DNA of 64,000 nucleotides from Ascochyta rabiei. Taxonomy: Eukaryota; Ascomycota; Dothideomycetes; Pleosporales; Didymellaceae. Under the pieces are notes generated by a model. The model did not search any database. It had not been told where the DNA came from and saw nothing but the letters and a program-made list of their open reading frames with translations. Shown here one piece after another: positions 1-11,002 of this stretch. Made by a program: the position numbers and the translations under genes. The stretch is taken from positions 1,781,001 to 1,845,000 of the forward strand of contig NC_082413.1 in NCBI RefSeq assembly GCF_004011695.2, written 5' to 3'. The stretch's first letter is position 1; each line of letters starts with the position of its first letter.

Positions 1-1469
1 ACCAGCTCAAGGCGGACGGTGTTGACCTCTCTGAGGAAGAGCGCGAGCACAACGATCGCCGCAGGGCGGAGGAGCGCATGGGCGCCAAGCACCGCGAGGG
101 CAAATGGGCCAAGGGCATCAAGGCTACGGGTCGCGCCGTCTGGGACCAGGACGCGCTCGCTGGTGTCACCGAGATGGCGAAACGCAATGAGGAGCTCAGA
201 CGCCGAATCGAAGGCAAGCAGGTTCGCGACTCGGACGATGAGGGGTCTGATGTGCCGAGTGACGGTAACGAGAGCGAGGAGGAGAGCGAGGCCGACGACG
301 ACGAGCTTCTGCAGCGCCAACTCGGACAGCTGGAGAACCCGTTCTCCGAGAAGGGCTCGAAGCTGGGGCAAATGGCCTTCATGCAGAAGGCTGAGGCGGC
401 GAAGCGCTCAGAGAACAACCAGGCGATTGAGAGCATGCGTCGCGAGCTGGCGGGCGAGGACAGTCAGGACGAGGTCGAAGACAATGCCACCCGTGTTGGG
501 CGGCGCAAGTACAGGCCTGGAAAGGTCGTCACACCGGCTGTGCAGGTCAAGGGCAGCGAGTTCGAGGAGCATGTTGGCTCTGATGAGGAGGCGGACGGGA
601 CTACCCCGAACGGGCTCTCCAACGGTGCCCGCAAGGCCGAGAAGCCCAAGAATCCCTTCTCGACGGGCCAGTCGAACGGCACACGCAAGGCGCAGAAGAG
701 TGCGAGTGTTGATGCTGATGTCGATGCACCGAACCCCTTCCTTGCCAAAGCAGCCAAAGCGAAGAAAGGCAAAAAAAACGACGCGGCCGCCGAAAACGAC
801 CTCCTCCCTTTTACCGACTTTGCAGATGAAGACGAGCCGGAATCTACATCCAAGCCTTCTGCTGAAGAGAGTGTTGACGACTTCCTCCAACAGCGCATCA
901 CCGCCACAGACGACGACGGCTGGGCCACCGTGCTCGGCGACCAAGACTCGGACCACGACGCCCAAGCCGACTCAGACGAAGGGGACGACCTCGACCTCAC
1001 AAACCTCACCCGCAACCACCTCCTCACCGCCAAGGGTTTCGCCGGCGACAACGTAGCCGCCGACTTCCGCCTCGAAAAAGACACCACAACAAAAGACGAA
1101 GCCGCCAAAGAAACCACCACCGTCCTTCCCGGCTGGGGCTCGTGGGCCGGCGACGGCATGACGAAAGCCGAAAAGCGGCGCAACCGGGGCTGGAAGACCA
1201 CGACGCAAACCCCTGGCATCGACGCCTCGAAGCGCAAAGACCGCAACCTCGAGCGCGTCATCATCAACGAGAAGACGGTCAAGCCGAACAAAAAGTACCT
1301 GGCTAGCAGCTTGCCGTTCCCGTTTGAGAGCAAGGAACAGTATGAACGCAGCCTCAGACAGCCGAAGGGACGCGAGTGGACCACCAAGAAGAGTCATCAG
1401 GATGCGGTACTCCCGAGGGTGTTGATTAAGGGGGGTGTTATTGGGGCGATGCGGAAGCCGCTGGTTTAG
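1..1469 (+). CDS. UTP14: UTP14-like U3 snoRNP / SSU processome protein (5' partial)
   Basis: The frame is already open at base 3 and runs to the TAG at 1467-1469, giving 488 residues; the N-terminal part lies left of the window and the first ATG inside it (78) is internal. Utp14 is a nucleolar component of the small-subunit processome needed for 18S rRNA maturation. Family signatures seen: a basic KHREGKWAKGIKATG stretch near the left edge, repeated Asp/Glu-rich segments in the middle, a GWGSWAG motif near 1131-1151, KRKDRNLERVIINEK, and the C-terminal SLPFPFESKEQYERS block. No intron is needed. The long minus-strand frames opposite it are codon-bias shadows. Confidence 0.9.
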   Translation, partial: QLKADGVDLSEEEREHNDRRRAEERMGAKHREGKWAKGIKATGRAVWDQDALAGVTEMAKRNEELRRRIEGKQVRDSDDEGSDVPSDGNESEEESEADDDELLQRQLGQLENPFSEKGSKLGQMAFMQKAEAAKRSENNQAIESMRRELAGEDSQDEVEDNATRVGRRKYRPGKVVTPAVQVKGSEFEEHVGSDEEADGTTPNGLSNGARKAEKPKNPFSTGQSNGTRKAQKSASVDADVDAPNPFLAKAAKAKKGKKNDAAAENDLLPFTDFADEDEPESTSKPSAEESVDDFLQQRITATDDDGWATVLGDQDSDHDAQADSDEGDDLDLTNLTRNHLLTAKGFAGDNVAADFRLEKDTTTKDEAAKETTTVLPGWGSWAGDGMTKAEKRRNRGWKTTTQTPGIDASKRKDRNLERVIINEKTVKPNKKYLASSLPFPFESKEQYERSLRQPKGREWTTKKSHQDAVLPRVLIKGGVIGAMRKPLV

Positions 1470-1965
1470 ACTTTACGTTACGTGGTATGTGGATGTGGAT
1501 GTGGATGTGGATGTGGATGTGGATGTGGGAGAGGGTGCATAGACGGCGTTTGGCGTTGCGAAGAAAAGTAAGGTCTGGTTTGTTGGGTGTCAGGGCGTAG
1601 GTGCTCGAATGAAGACTTTCGCTATCGTTGAATCGCGCGTTGTGAACCACACCTCTCTTATTTCCCCAAGACGTTGAGCCGCACAGAATCGTCGAATCGT
1701 ATGTTGAGATGAAGAGTAGCGTTAGTTCCTTTGTGACGCTCTGCACCTGCTTCATACAAGAGATTGCACGTCTGCACCTTCCAAAACTACCGAGACGACG
1801 TCTTGACGCATATTGTCGAGGTGGATCGACATCTCAGCGATACTCACACCGCCACCTATCTTCATCCTACCTATAACTGGTGTACAAGTCCTGATCCTGT
1901 TGAAATCTCCTGCCTAGTTCTCGACATTTTCCTACTGCACACAAGACTGAGGAGTGGATTTGTTT
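1470..1965. other. Intergenic, UTP14 3' side to GH81 5' side
   Basis: About 0.5 kb with no coding frame that I can support. It holds the hexanucleotide repeat listed separately and then the upstream region of the GH81 gene. No convincing promoter element was recognised. Confidence 0.6.
1488..1529. repeat. (TGGATG)n hexanucleotide microsatellite
   Basis: About seven tandem copies of a TGGATG unit lie 20 bp beyond the UTP14 stop codon. This is not a telomere repeat, since fungal telomeres are usually TTAGGG. It is probably within the UTP14 3' UTR and likely to be length-polymorphic. Confidence 0.85.
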
Positions 1966-4489
1966 ATGGGTAACATAGGCTCGAAACAAGAGACAGTCAC
2001 CGCAATCACCTCCAGCACATCCACTCAAGCGGACCGACTCGCACCCAGAACTGAAGAAGCTCACCCGTCCATGGGCCGTAAAATCTCCAGGAAACAGTCT
2101 ATAACCGCAATCGCCTTCGACACGACTGAGAAAAGACCGCGCACATGGAGCGAGCGCCGCAAAAACATACTCTCCTCGCTCGGCTACGGAGTCGCTGCAA
2201 CTGCGAGCAGCGATGAAGTGCCGCCTGACAATATCTTCGTACCAGTGCAGGCCGATGCCATCTTACCGCAAGTCCCGATCAGCAATCACCATCCTGTGCC
2301 AAGGAAAGGTATTGAGGACGACGACCTGCGCACTCTGCATACCAATAAGTTCTACGCCAATGCCTTTCTCGGCGGGCAGAACCAGCCGATCTGGACACAT
2401 CCTTACGCGCTGTGGTGGGGCAAGGGCACGCAGGAGTCAGGCATGCTGCAGACATGGGGCATGAATATTGGGCATGTTGAGGATGTCGATTTGCAGTATG
2501 GGCCGGGAGAGCCCCCGAGGGTAGGACACCATTGAGTAGTTTTGCAGAGAGCTGACACCCTGTCCAGATTCTTAACAATCCTCGCAAGCAGTCACTCATC
2601 CTCTCCGCGACTGAACTCGACGCGCAGACTACCTTGACCACCGACACACACCTGCCCTTCTCAGTCAACATTAACCTGAATGCACACTCCAAGATCCAGG
2701 AGCCAAAGATCACGTTTCCTGTCGTGCAAGGGATGAGCTTTGTCACTGCTGGCTACAGGAACGCGACGCCCACGATACAGACCGGCGGACGAGGCTTCAT
2801 CGAGTTCAGAAGATCTACCATGATCGGTAGAACGGCAAAGTACCGATTGAAGGACTTTGATGGTAGGGACTGGCTCGCTTATGTCAGTCCAGTGCCAGGT
2901 TTCGCGTACGAAGTTGGTAGTTTCGTCAAGATCGACACGAACACGGTGCTCGGTCCATCAGCCTTCCAAGGAACCATCCAGGTGGCGAAGAATCCAATGG
3001 GGGCTAGAGGAGAAGCCATCTATGACAAGGCTGCTGGTGCTTTTGTCTGCGAAGCGAAGCTCACTGCAGTCGTTGACGAGATGAGAGCCATGTATTCGTT
3101 CAGTTACACAAAAGTCGGGACTGCGCCTTTGCTCATGTTTGCTCTGCCACATCACATCCAGTCTCTCGATCCGGAGCTCAGGGGGCAAGTCACCGTACTA
3201 CAGCTGCGCACCTCGACAAAAGGCAAGGCTACGGCTGTTTGGGCTGAGAACTTGACCTTCATCGAAACGAACCTCCCTATCACGATGTCTTTCGGCCCCT
3301 GGAGCCCTACCATGAGCGCAAACGCGAAGCTGCGCTATCCTCGCGACGTTCTCGCCTTCATTGGCTCGGTCGCAGAGCGCGATCTACGGCGCGCCATGAC
3401 TGAATCTATACCACCAGACTCGTACTATTATGCTGGCAAGGCGCTCGCCAGGTTTGCGGTCATTGTGTGGGTCATCAAAGACGTGCTTGGCAATAATGCA
3501 GTTGCCGCTGCCGGCCTAGTAAAGCTCAAGCAGGAGATGGCGAAGTATGTGGAGAATCAACAGCGGTATCCTCTCTACTACGATAACAGCTGGAAGGGAC
3601 TCGTATCTTATGCTGGCTTCAGTGATCTGGGTGCTGACTTTGGAAACACGTACTATAATGACCACCACATCCACTTCAGTTACTTTGTGTTTACTGCGGC
3701 AATTATCGCATATCTAGAGCCGGTTTGGCTCATGCAAGGTGACAACAAAGCGTGGACGAACATGCTTGTGAAAGACTTCGCCGAGAGCGACTACAACGGC
3801 CGAGACTACCCGTTCTCACGCAGCTTTGACTGGTAGCACGGCCACAGCTGGGCAAAAGGGTTATTCGAGAGCGCACACGGGAAGGATCAAGAGAGTACGA
3901 GTGAAGACGGCTTCGCAAGCTACGCGATGAAGATGTGGGGAAAGGTGACTGGGGATGTAAACATGGAAAAACGAGGTACACGGCTCGTCCACTCCTCACC
4001 AGTTCCAGCACTGACAGTCCTCCAGGCAATCTCATGCTCGCAATCCAAGTGCGCTCTTTCAACACCTACTTCTACCTCCTCTCCACCTCCATCCAGCCCC
4101 CTCGCTTCACCCCCAACAAAATAACGGGCGTCCTGTTCGAAGACAAGATCGACAACACTACCTACTTCGGCGACTCCGCCGCCCTCATCCATGGCATCCA
4201 CATGGTACCTCTCAACCCCTCGAGCGCATTTCTCCGCCCCCGCGGCTTTGTCAGGGAGGAGTGGGACGCGCTGCTCTCGCGCGGCAGGACGCTGGAGGAC
4301 AGCGTCGGGGGCGGGTGGCAGGGCGTGCTGCACGCCAATCTTGCGCTCGTGGATCCGAGAGCTAGTTTTAGGTTCTTTCGTGATGGAGTGGGCGGGTTTT
4401 GGGATGAGAGGTGGATCGACGGTGGGGCGTCGAGGACTTGGTACTTGGTTTGGGCGGCCGGGTTGGTGGAATTTAGTAGGAGTCGGTAG
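1966..4489 (+). pseudogene. GH81 endo-1,3-beta-glucanase, interrupted by one in-frame TAG
   Basis: Three exons reconstruct a GH81 protein: 1966-2520, 2568-3975, 4026-4489, with introns of 47 and 50 bp and correct phase at both junctions. GH81 enzymes hydrolyse beta-1,3-glucan. No signal peptide is visible, so this resembles the intracellular branch. Family motifs include FYANAFLGGQNQPIWTHPY, a WGKVTGD block and the C-terminal TGVLFEDKIDNTTYFG. At 3834-3836 a TAG replaces the Tyr that I expect between FDW and HGHSWAKGLFE, inside the catalytic motif; the ESTSED catalytic segment follows in the same frame. Everything else is intact, so this is a young nonsense allele, a sequencing error or a recoded codon. 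ATG 1966 is the first in frame; 2071 is an alternative start. Confidence 0.85.
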
Positions 4490-6296
4490 GGGGTGAGGGG
4501 AAGGATAAGAGGTATCCTTGGTGCCTGCGGCAATGGATTTGGAGACCTATGACACATATTTCTGCATGCTCAAACGTCTTTCCTTGCAAGTACGACTAGC
4601 TATCTTCACTCCATTACCTCGACCTTCACCACCAATCCAGTGGCCACTGCTTCATCGAAAAAGTAAGAAAACGTTAAGGGTAGTGGGATTCCACCGGCGG
4701 CGAAGCTCCCACCTATCCTACACCCCCTATGTCCTTTCACAATGTCAAACTAGCCCTCTTTCCCCGCTGATTTGGCCAAGCCCGTTCCCTGGGCCGTGGT
4801 TTCGCTAGATAGTAGATAGTGACAGTGATGATCTCGTTAATCCATTCATGCGCATCACTAATTAGACGACGAGGCATTTGGCTACCTTGAGAGAGTCATG
4901 ATTACTCCCGCCCTTCCATGGTCTTGCACATCTCTCAGCGGCGTCCGAAGACCGTAGACACTGTCCGCGCCAGAGATTGTGCTGAAGCCACATATACATG
5001 GTGGACAAGCAGGATAGCGTAGGGCATGAAAATAGCCAACGCAAGAAATTTCGTTTCATGGACCTAGATTTTTGCCTACAGCACTGCACTTCGCAGACGA
5101 TCCAATCCCGCCTCAGAGATACACAGAAGTTCGTTTCCTGGCTAGACAGCTAAGTGGTAGTGCGATGTCTGCAGCGAATAGCGTTATCGGTACGGTTTAT
5201 ACATCAGCCTGTTCGATGGAGTGTCGGGCATCGGCCTGTGCTGTAGGCGTGCTGTCTTTACCGCGACGAGAAGCATGATATGCTTGGGAGCGTGGTAAAA
5301 GCAGTTGGGTTTTCCTGTGGGGTTGCGGCTGGTTTGGTGGCGGAAGGAGGGTCGTGGTCGCTGAATCAAATCAAGCGCAAGGAAGCGCCTCCGTCGGTGG
5401 AGGATTCGCCGTGCTGTTGCGTGTTCGAGGAACACACTGGCGTTTTTCAGCGCAGATAAGTCAATAATGGCAGGGCCGGGGGGTCCAAGAGCTTGTGGTC
5501 TGAGAGTTGATGGCTCGCTGCGTGGGCGTGCTGGGGCGCTTGTTTGGTTGCGTGGAGGTGGTGGTGGAGCGTGGTAGGCATAGCGGTCCTTGGAAATTTT
5601 ACCACGGGCTCTTTTTTTAGTAACGCTTTACACAGCCTCGTACCTGTGTTGATAGGAACTAGGCATCGTATCGTCTGTATTTGCCTCCTTGCGCTTCAAG
5701 CTATTGGTAATGCTGGTGGTAATTGATAGGTTGATAATGAAGAGTTAGTGGAGCTTACTCAGGCTTATAAATTAATCTTTGTGTATTGAATTCCCGCTGA
5801 TGGACGAGCATCAGGATTGTCATTGCAGTCAGTTCCAGTGGTGGCAGGTAGCGCGTTGTAAGACTTCTGGGGGCTAACACATAAGCACTCGTGGGTAAAA
5901 GGAAGATGATTGAGTTGCAATGTTTTTTATATATAAATTTTGCGGTGGCAGCGATAATGAGGTGTGAGATGGAAATGAAAGGAAAGAAGGAGAGCGTCGG
6001 GGGATGGTGGGTCAATTGAGGTGGGCAGTAAGGTTTCTTTCTTGTGAATAAAGAATCTGTCGGTTGGTGCCTGTTCTTGCCATCTGATAATGTTGTCAGG
6101 TTAGTGGTTATTTTTGTCATTGTTCTTTTTATAGTTCTTACGTGGAACGGAACAAAGCAGAGATGTAGCACGTTCATGAAGGATGGCGTCAAAGGATCGA
6201 TGACTTCAAACTTTATACTGAGCGCCTGTCCTCGAGACAGTTTAGAGAGCAAAAAACCCACCGACGCGACACCCAGCACTCAAACATACTATCCCA
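4490..6296. other. Intergenic 1.8 kb
   Basis: Only short, unconvincing frames on either strand and no recognised motif. The last ~350 bp before 6297 are AT-rich and probably hold the promoter and leader of the next gene. Confidence 0.5.
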
Positions 6297-8995
6297 ATGA
6301 CGCGCAAAACAGCATCGACTGGAAAAAAAGTAAAACGCATTCCTGGACCATCCACTGACGATGGTGAACCTAGGGATCCTACGAAACCCACCAATTGGAA
6401 AGGCGTGGAGCCTCAGTCTGAGGAAGAGATGGAAGACTGGATGCAGCGCGAGCGAATTCTAATCTTGGATTTTCTCTGTCGGTGCGAAGGACAAGCTTTG
6501 GATGAGGCAACCAAAACTGAGAAGGAACGGTACGAGAGCAAACTCGAAGCTGAGTGGGCGAAGTGGGAACCCGAAGCCGATATCCAGGATGGAGAAATTC
6601 GCGACTCTGGACGCAAAAAAGAGATGCTGAAAGGAATGGGGTCTATTTCCTCCGGATCCTACATAGCTAAAACATCAAATAAGGATGATCGGCACTATAG
6701 GCAGGCTCAGGGCTTGTGGGAAGGTATGATACACCGAGCCTTGATATGCACAATTGCTAATCGATACCTGTAGACTTCTTGTATTTCCAAAATGCATGGA
6801 ATAGAATGCGCACAAACAACGATAGAGGCGAGAAGGAATCGTCTACTGAGTCCGAACTCGGTCCGGAGAAGACAAAACGAAAGAAGCCTTCACGCGCTGA
6901 TCTCTATCTCTGGCAGGACAACATGATACGGCTGTACAACAAGTGGGGCATTGGAGATCTTAACAAACTGCCCAAAGGTGGCATCGGACCGGATCAGTTG
7001 CATTTGTATCCCGACAACATCAGACATACTGCGAGAAACGGACGATTGAGTCACCTGAAAACACGCTACCCAACCAGTGCGCTGCGTCTAGATCCTGATG
7101 CGATCATGAGGAAACGTGCGGAGGTTGAGCGAACGAGGAAAGCGAAAGGGAGAGCTCAGAGAGACATGGTGGATGCAAAGAAGTATGCGGTTGTTGAAAA
7201 ACTACCGGAAGGTCACCAGCCTTATCATGCAATCACCGAACGTACCAGTCCATGGCAATACAAAGATCGCCGCATTCACACCTCATGGGAGAGCTCGACT
7301 TGGGGACCAGCGATTACAAATAAGGAGATCGTTCTCGGAGAGCGGCGTGAGTGTCACCTACCACGCTATGAGACACTCATCATACCTCGTACAGTCTTTG
7401 AGCAGGGATTACTTTACGACAAGATCAATAATCGGAGACGGGTTGGTGCTGATGGAAAATGGCTGCGAGGAAAAGTCACACACATGATCTTCGACAGATA
7501 TTACAAACTCGACGAGCATGAGCAGCGCATTCCACTTCCGGGTCCGCACTATGTGTATTGTAAACCACACTTCACTCCTGCTGGTCCTGTGGCTCAAGTT
7601 CATAGCAGTGACGGAGCATATACTGCACGAAGACAAGCGCATCCTAAGTTTGCGCTTGTGAAACACAAAGACGATGCTCTGTCGGATGCCGAAGAGGAAG
7701 AGTATGAAGACGACCATGTGTTGCTGCCGGATGTGCCTGGGGATTCTGACGGGACGCCTGATTCGCCTGACAAACCAGAGGATGAAGATTCGGAGGATGA
7801 TGGTGATGTGTTTGCAAGGACCTATAGAGAGGGTTCAGGCCTCCCGTACCGCCCATTGCGGCCCATTGATGAATTGAAATCAGGGGGATCCGACTCAGGT
7901 GATCCGCCAGATGGCGGAGATGGTCCACCAGGAGGGGATCCGCCACCTGGATCTGGTGGTGACGATGACATAGATAGCAGTGAAGATGACGACGACAATG
8001 GAGGTGTCACGAAGATCAAGAAACGCACATTCGGTATCGAGGGCGAAAAGTTTACAGACGATGCCAAGGGCAAGTATCGTTTGGTCAAATGTACCAAAAG
8101 GTACCGGTGTGGCTTTGAATTCACGCAAAGCGACCGTGTACCAGCCCTCAACCCAGGTGCCAAGAAGTTGTACAACGACAAGGGAGACAGGTTCACTGAG
8201 GTGTACCCAAAAAATGCACCAATTCCTGTCAGACGAAAGGCAGAATACAAGGGCGTCAAGTGGAAAATGGGTAAAGATGGTTTCTTTCGCAAGAAAGATC
8301 TGAAATGGCGTCCTGTTCTGATCTTGCGCAAATTCAACAAAGACGATGGAGCATACGTGGGTGCTAGCGATCCCTTCGGGCAATTTCCTGAACTCATCAA
8401 CGGAAATCTTCCAGAAAACCTCGTACGCGCTTACAACAAAAGCATTCTCCAGTACATCAACCGTAACGACCACGAGGTAGGACGTCCAATCATTCAGCCG
8501 CGCTGGATAGACGAAGAAATCAGAGAAGCCGTACGCTTCCTTAACGACCTTGTTCGTCAGCACGGTCTCATTCAACTCTTTGATCAGTGGGACGACATCA
8601 TCCACAAAGCCCAAAAAGCGCTCGATAAGTACCGAATAAAACAGATGAACCAACCCAAGCGCGGACCGGAAAGCGTGCGTACTAAGTTTGCCCGCTCAGA
8701 AGGTCTCCAAAAGAAGGTCAAGAAGGCGGGCGATCTGAAACATCGTACAGACAAGATTTCGAGTGCGGAGCTGAAACCGGAAGATCATTTTACTGTCAAG
8801 GATTTTGGAGTAGAGGCTACAAAATTCAAGGCGAAGAAACGTACCGCTGGGGGTAAGGCGAAGCGGGAAGCCAAGGCGAAGACTGAGGGGGAATTTGCAA
8901 GCGAAAATGAGAATGGCGAGGAGAGTGCCGGTGAAGGGGACGACGATGATGAGCCTGAGGTTGGGAGTCGACCCCCGAAGAAGAAGCGTAAATAG
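6297..8995 (+). CDS. Hypothetical charged, probably nuclear protein (two exons)
   Basis: Exons 6297-6723 and 6774-8995 join across a 50-bp GT...TAG intron with a GCTAAT branch-like site, giving 882 residues. I do not recognise the family. The N-terminal 140 residues are Glu/Lys-rich. The middle holds globular-looking sequence with many aromatic residues (for example HYVYCKPHF). Acidic low-complexity runs lie around residues 440-480, and a Gly/Asp/Pro-rich segment around 510-550. A second structured part follows, and the tail ends in an SV40-like basic RPPKKKRK, which suggests nuclear import. It is head-to-tail with the next gene (9490). Possibly lineage-specific. ATG 6297 is the only good start. 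Confidence 0.75.
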
Positions 8996-9489
8996 GGGTG
9001 TCGTTATGGATAGAGATCTCCTTAAGGTGGATAATTTGTTACTTTTGTTTTTCGTTCTTGTATGATGATTCTGTCGTTAATCGGATAATTGGTTAAGATT
9101 ATTTGTTGTGATATTTTCGCTTTGTGCATGCCACAAACTCGTAATTTCTTGGAACAACATCAAGACAGAAATTCATGACAACGCTGTCATACAACCGGCT
9201 TGTCTGTCAATTCCAATTTTCTGGTACGTGGCTGAGTGTCTGATATATATCTCAATAGCATTGTGCAACAATTTGGTTGTGAATGTGAGAGGATTGACCA
9301 CAAAGCATTGTGGAATATCTTTTACAATGGACCAGGGCTTTAGCACTTCACTCTTTAAAGATCAGGTATTCTAGTATTTCTCTGGTCCCGAATTGAGAAA
9401 CATCAAGTATTGACGAAAAGAATTTCTACGCCTGTTTTGACCAGACAAAACTACCTCCTCCGGATTTGATCAACATAACTTACAATAAC
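8996..9489. other. Intergenic between the two tandem hypothetical genes
   Basis: About 0.5 kb, AT-rich, with no supported frame. It must contain the 3' end of the upstream gene and the promoter of the downstream gene. Confidence 0.5.
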
Positions 9490-10614
9490 ATGGCAGGCCC
9501 CACAAAAAGTGAAAGGGTGACTCGCAAGCGCAGATATCCGACCGCAGAGTCCACAGATAAGGCAACTCGTTACGTGAAACAAGTAAAGACTGGTGCAAAA
9601 GCTAAGAGCCCAATTGACCAAAGCACACAACCAGATAAAGCGAAAGCCTTTGATCCAAAAGGAAGTACACCGGAAGAGTGGAAGGATGAAGAAAGGCACT
9701 GGATCAAGTGTCACTATCAGCTCCTTCTTTCCGCACTTGACAAAGCCCCATGCAGCGCACCCGAGGTCACCATATCCTGCGCTTACTTCAACGCCTACTT
9801 TCAAGGCTATGTATCCGAGCCTACAAAAGACGAAATCTCCCAGTTGCTCTATGCTAAGCGAACATTTGCCGAGTTCAGGGAAGAGATATACCGAAACCAC
9901 CGTCGCCTGTTTGAGCAGGTTACCGAGAAGTCTCTAGAAAATACTGCGGCTGGTGTCAAAAAAGCTTTCCATCCAATTGTAACGCCCTCGATCTTAGAGA
10001 CGTATATCAAGATTCAAGGGGAGTTCACGGACGCAGACGCAGACCAGTCCAATCTTCCTCATGACAAAGGCACTTCTGAGCTGGTCGAATTTATTAAGAA
10101 TGTCGTAACTCAGCAAATCGCATCCTCTGAGCCAACTTGGATCGCAGACGGCCGCGCGAACATCCTCCGTCGCAGACCTCTAAACATGTCAGATCGTGCG
10201 GATCACAAGACGGGAGACTACAAAAATACACGCAAGAACAGAGATCGAAATGAGGATCGAGAAGAATGGTACAACGACTACTCAGCTCGAAATACATCAG
10301 ATGACTACATCGAGATCTCTTACCGTCCGTTAGAAAAGAGCTTGCAAGTTCGAATGGAGTATCGGAACATATACGCTGATGTTGGAAATGCGCTGTTGAA
10401 TATGGCAATCTTGCGGCCGGACGGGTACGATGGCGACCTCAAGGCGCTTGTTCAGGATAAGACGGACGTGGAATTACCGCTGATGAATGCAGATCAGCGA
10501 AAAGAATTTGACGAGCATGTAGAAGCAGTGAAGGCTGGGGATGCATTGAGGAGGCGGTTGTTCGAGGAAGATGAGGATGCTGCTGAATCAATCAGGAAGA
10601 TGAAGTGGCGGTAA
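9490..10614 (+). CDS. Hypothetical charged protein
   Basis: An intronless frame of 374 residues. I chose ATG 9490 (context ACATGG); the frame extends upstream only to non-ATG codons. The N-terminus is basic (RVTRKRRY), followed by a region rich in aromatic and helical residues (EERHWIKCHYQLLLSALDKA) and a very polar C-terminal half with DRNEDREEWYNDY. No recognised domain, signal peptide or membrane segment. Its position and character, lying head-to-tail with the 6297 gene and equally charged, suggest the two could belong together, but I see no sequence similarity between them. Confidence 0.7.
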   Translation: MAGPTKSERVTRKRRYPTAESTDKATRYVKQVKTGAKAKSPIDQSTQPDKAKAFDPKGSTPEEWKDEERHWIKCHYQLLLSALDKAPCSAPEVTISCAYFNAYFQGYVSEPTKDEISQLLYAKRTFAEFREEIYRNHRRLFEQVTEKSLENTAAGVKKAFHPIVTPSILETYIKIQGEFTDADADQSNLPHDKGTSELVEFIKNVVTQQIASSEPTWIADGRANILRRRPLNMSDRADHKTGDYKNTRKNRDRNEDREEWYNDYSARNTSDDYIEISYRPLEKSLQVRMEYRNIYADVGNALLNMAILRPDGYDGDLKALVQDKTDVELPLMNADQRKEFDEHVEAVKAGDALRRRLFEEDEDAAESIRKMKWR

Positions 10615-10749
10615 GGTAGTGATCTATTGGGTTTGGAGAGTAGAGGAATCTCAAAAAGAACTGGCAGAGAAAGTGTACTCCATTTCGAAAACCAGTATTA
10701 CGGGCCTCTGATACAAATCGATTTAAAATGAGACGTCATATCATAGGTT

Positions 10750-10754
10750 GATTT
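10750..10754. repeat. Target site duplication GATTT (left)
   Basis: GATTT lies directly before the 5' LTR and is repeated at 16030-16034 after the 3' LTR. A 5-bp duplication is the size made by LTR-retrotransposon integrases. Confidence 0.85.
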
Positions 10755-10914
10755 TGTTGCGGTATCAATTGGGTGTCAATCGGACCGTCTACCCACGGCA
10801 GACAGCCCTAGCTTAGTTGGTCTCGGGACAGGTATATATTGCACTCTCCTAGCTAGACAACAATACAGCGCAGTCTTTCTATTATTCCCTACAGCGGCTA
10901 GTTACGCCGCCACA
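10755..10914 (+). repeat. 5' LTR of the copia element
   Basis: 160 bp starting TGTTGC and ending CCACA, so bounded by TG...CA. A TATATA-like box lies at about 10833-10838. It matches the 3' LTR at 155 of 160 positions by my reading; all five differences are transitions. Confidence 0.93.
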
Positions 10915-10926
10915 GTTATAAGCCTG
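10915..10926 (+). promoter_or_regulatory. Putative minus-strand primer binding site (initiator tRNA-Met half-tRNA type)
   Basis: GTTATAAGCC follows the 5' LTR directly. It differs by one TG-to-TA transition from GTTATGAGCC, the complement of the anticodon-loop region of initiator tRNA-Met. The Drosophila copia element is primed by a 5' fragment of that tRNA. The match weakens after ten bases, so this is tentative. Confidence 0.45.
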
Positions 10927-11002
10927 GAAGCCTTTAGTTAATTGCTGCGTTTACCCGTTTATATACAGCCTGTACAACTGGCTGTTAACACAACTGGATT
11001 AA

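Noticed and set aside
464..1387. 307-residue minus-strand frame opposite UTP14
   Set aside because: Ser/Val/Arg-rich shadow of the acidic coding strand; UTP14 motifs are clear on the plus strand.
1488..1529. Telomere-like or subtelomeric repeat
   Set aside because: The unit is TGGATG, not TTAGGG, and it lies between ordinary genes.
3832..3848. A 15-bp intron (GTAGCAC...CCACAG) removing the GH81 TAG
   Set aside because: Far below the minimum intron size, and it would delete the conserved YHGH residues.
7895..8653. 252-residue minus-strand frame inside the 6297-8995 gene
   Set aside because: Antisense shadow of a two-exon gene with a correctly phased intron; no family signature.
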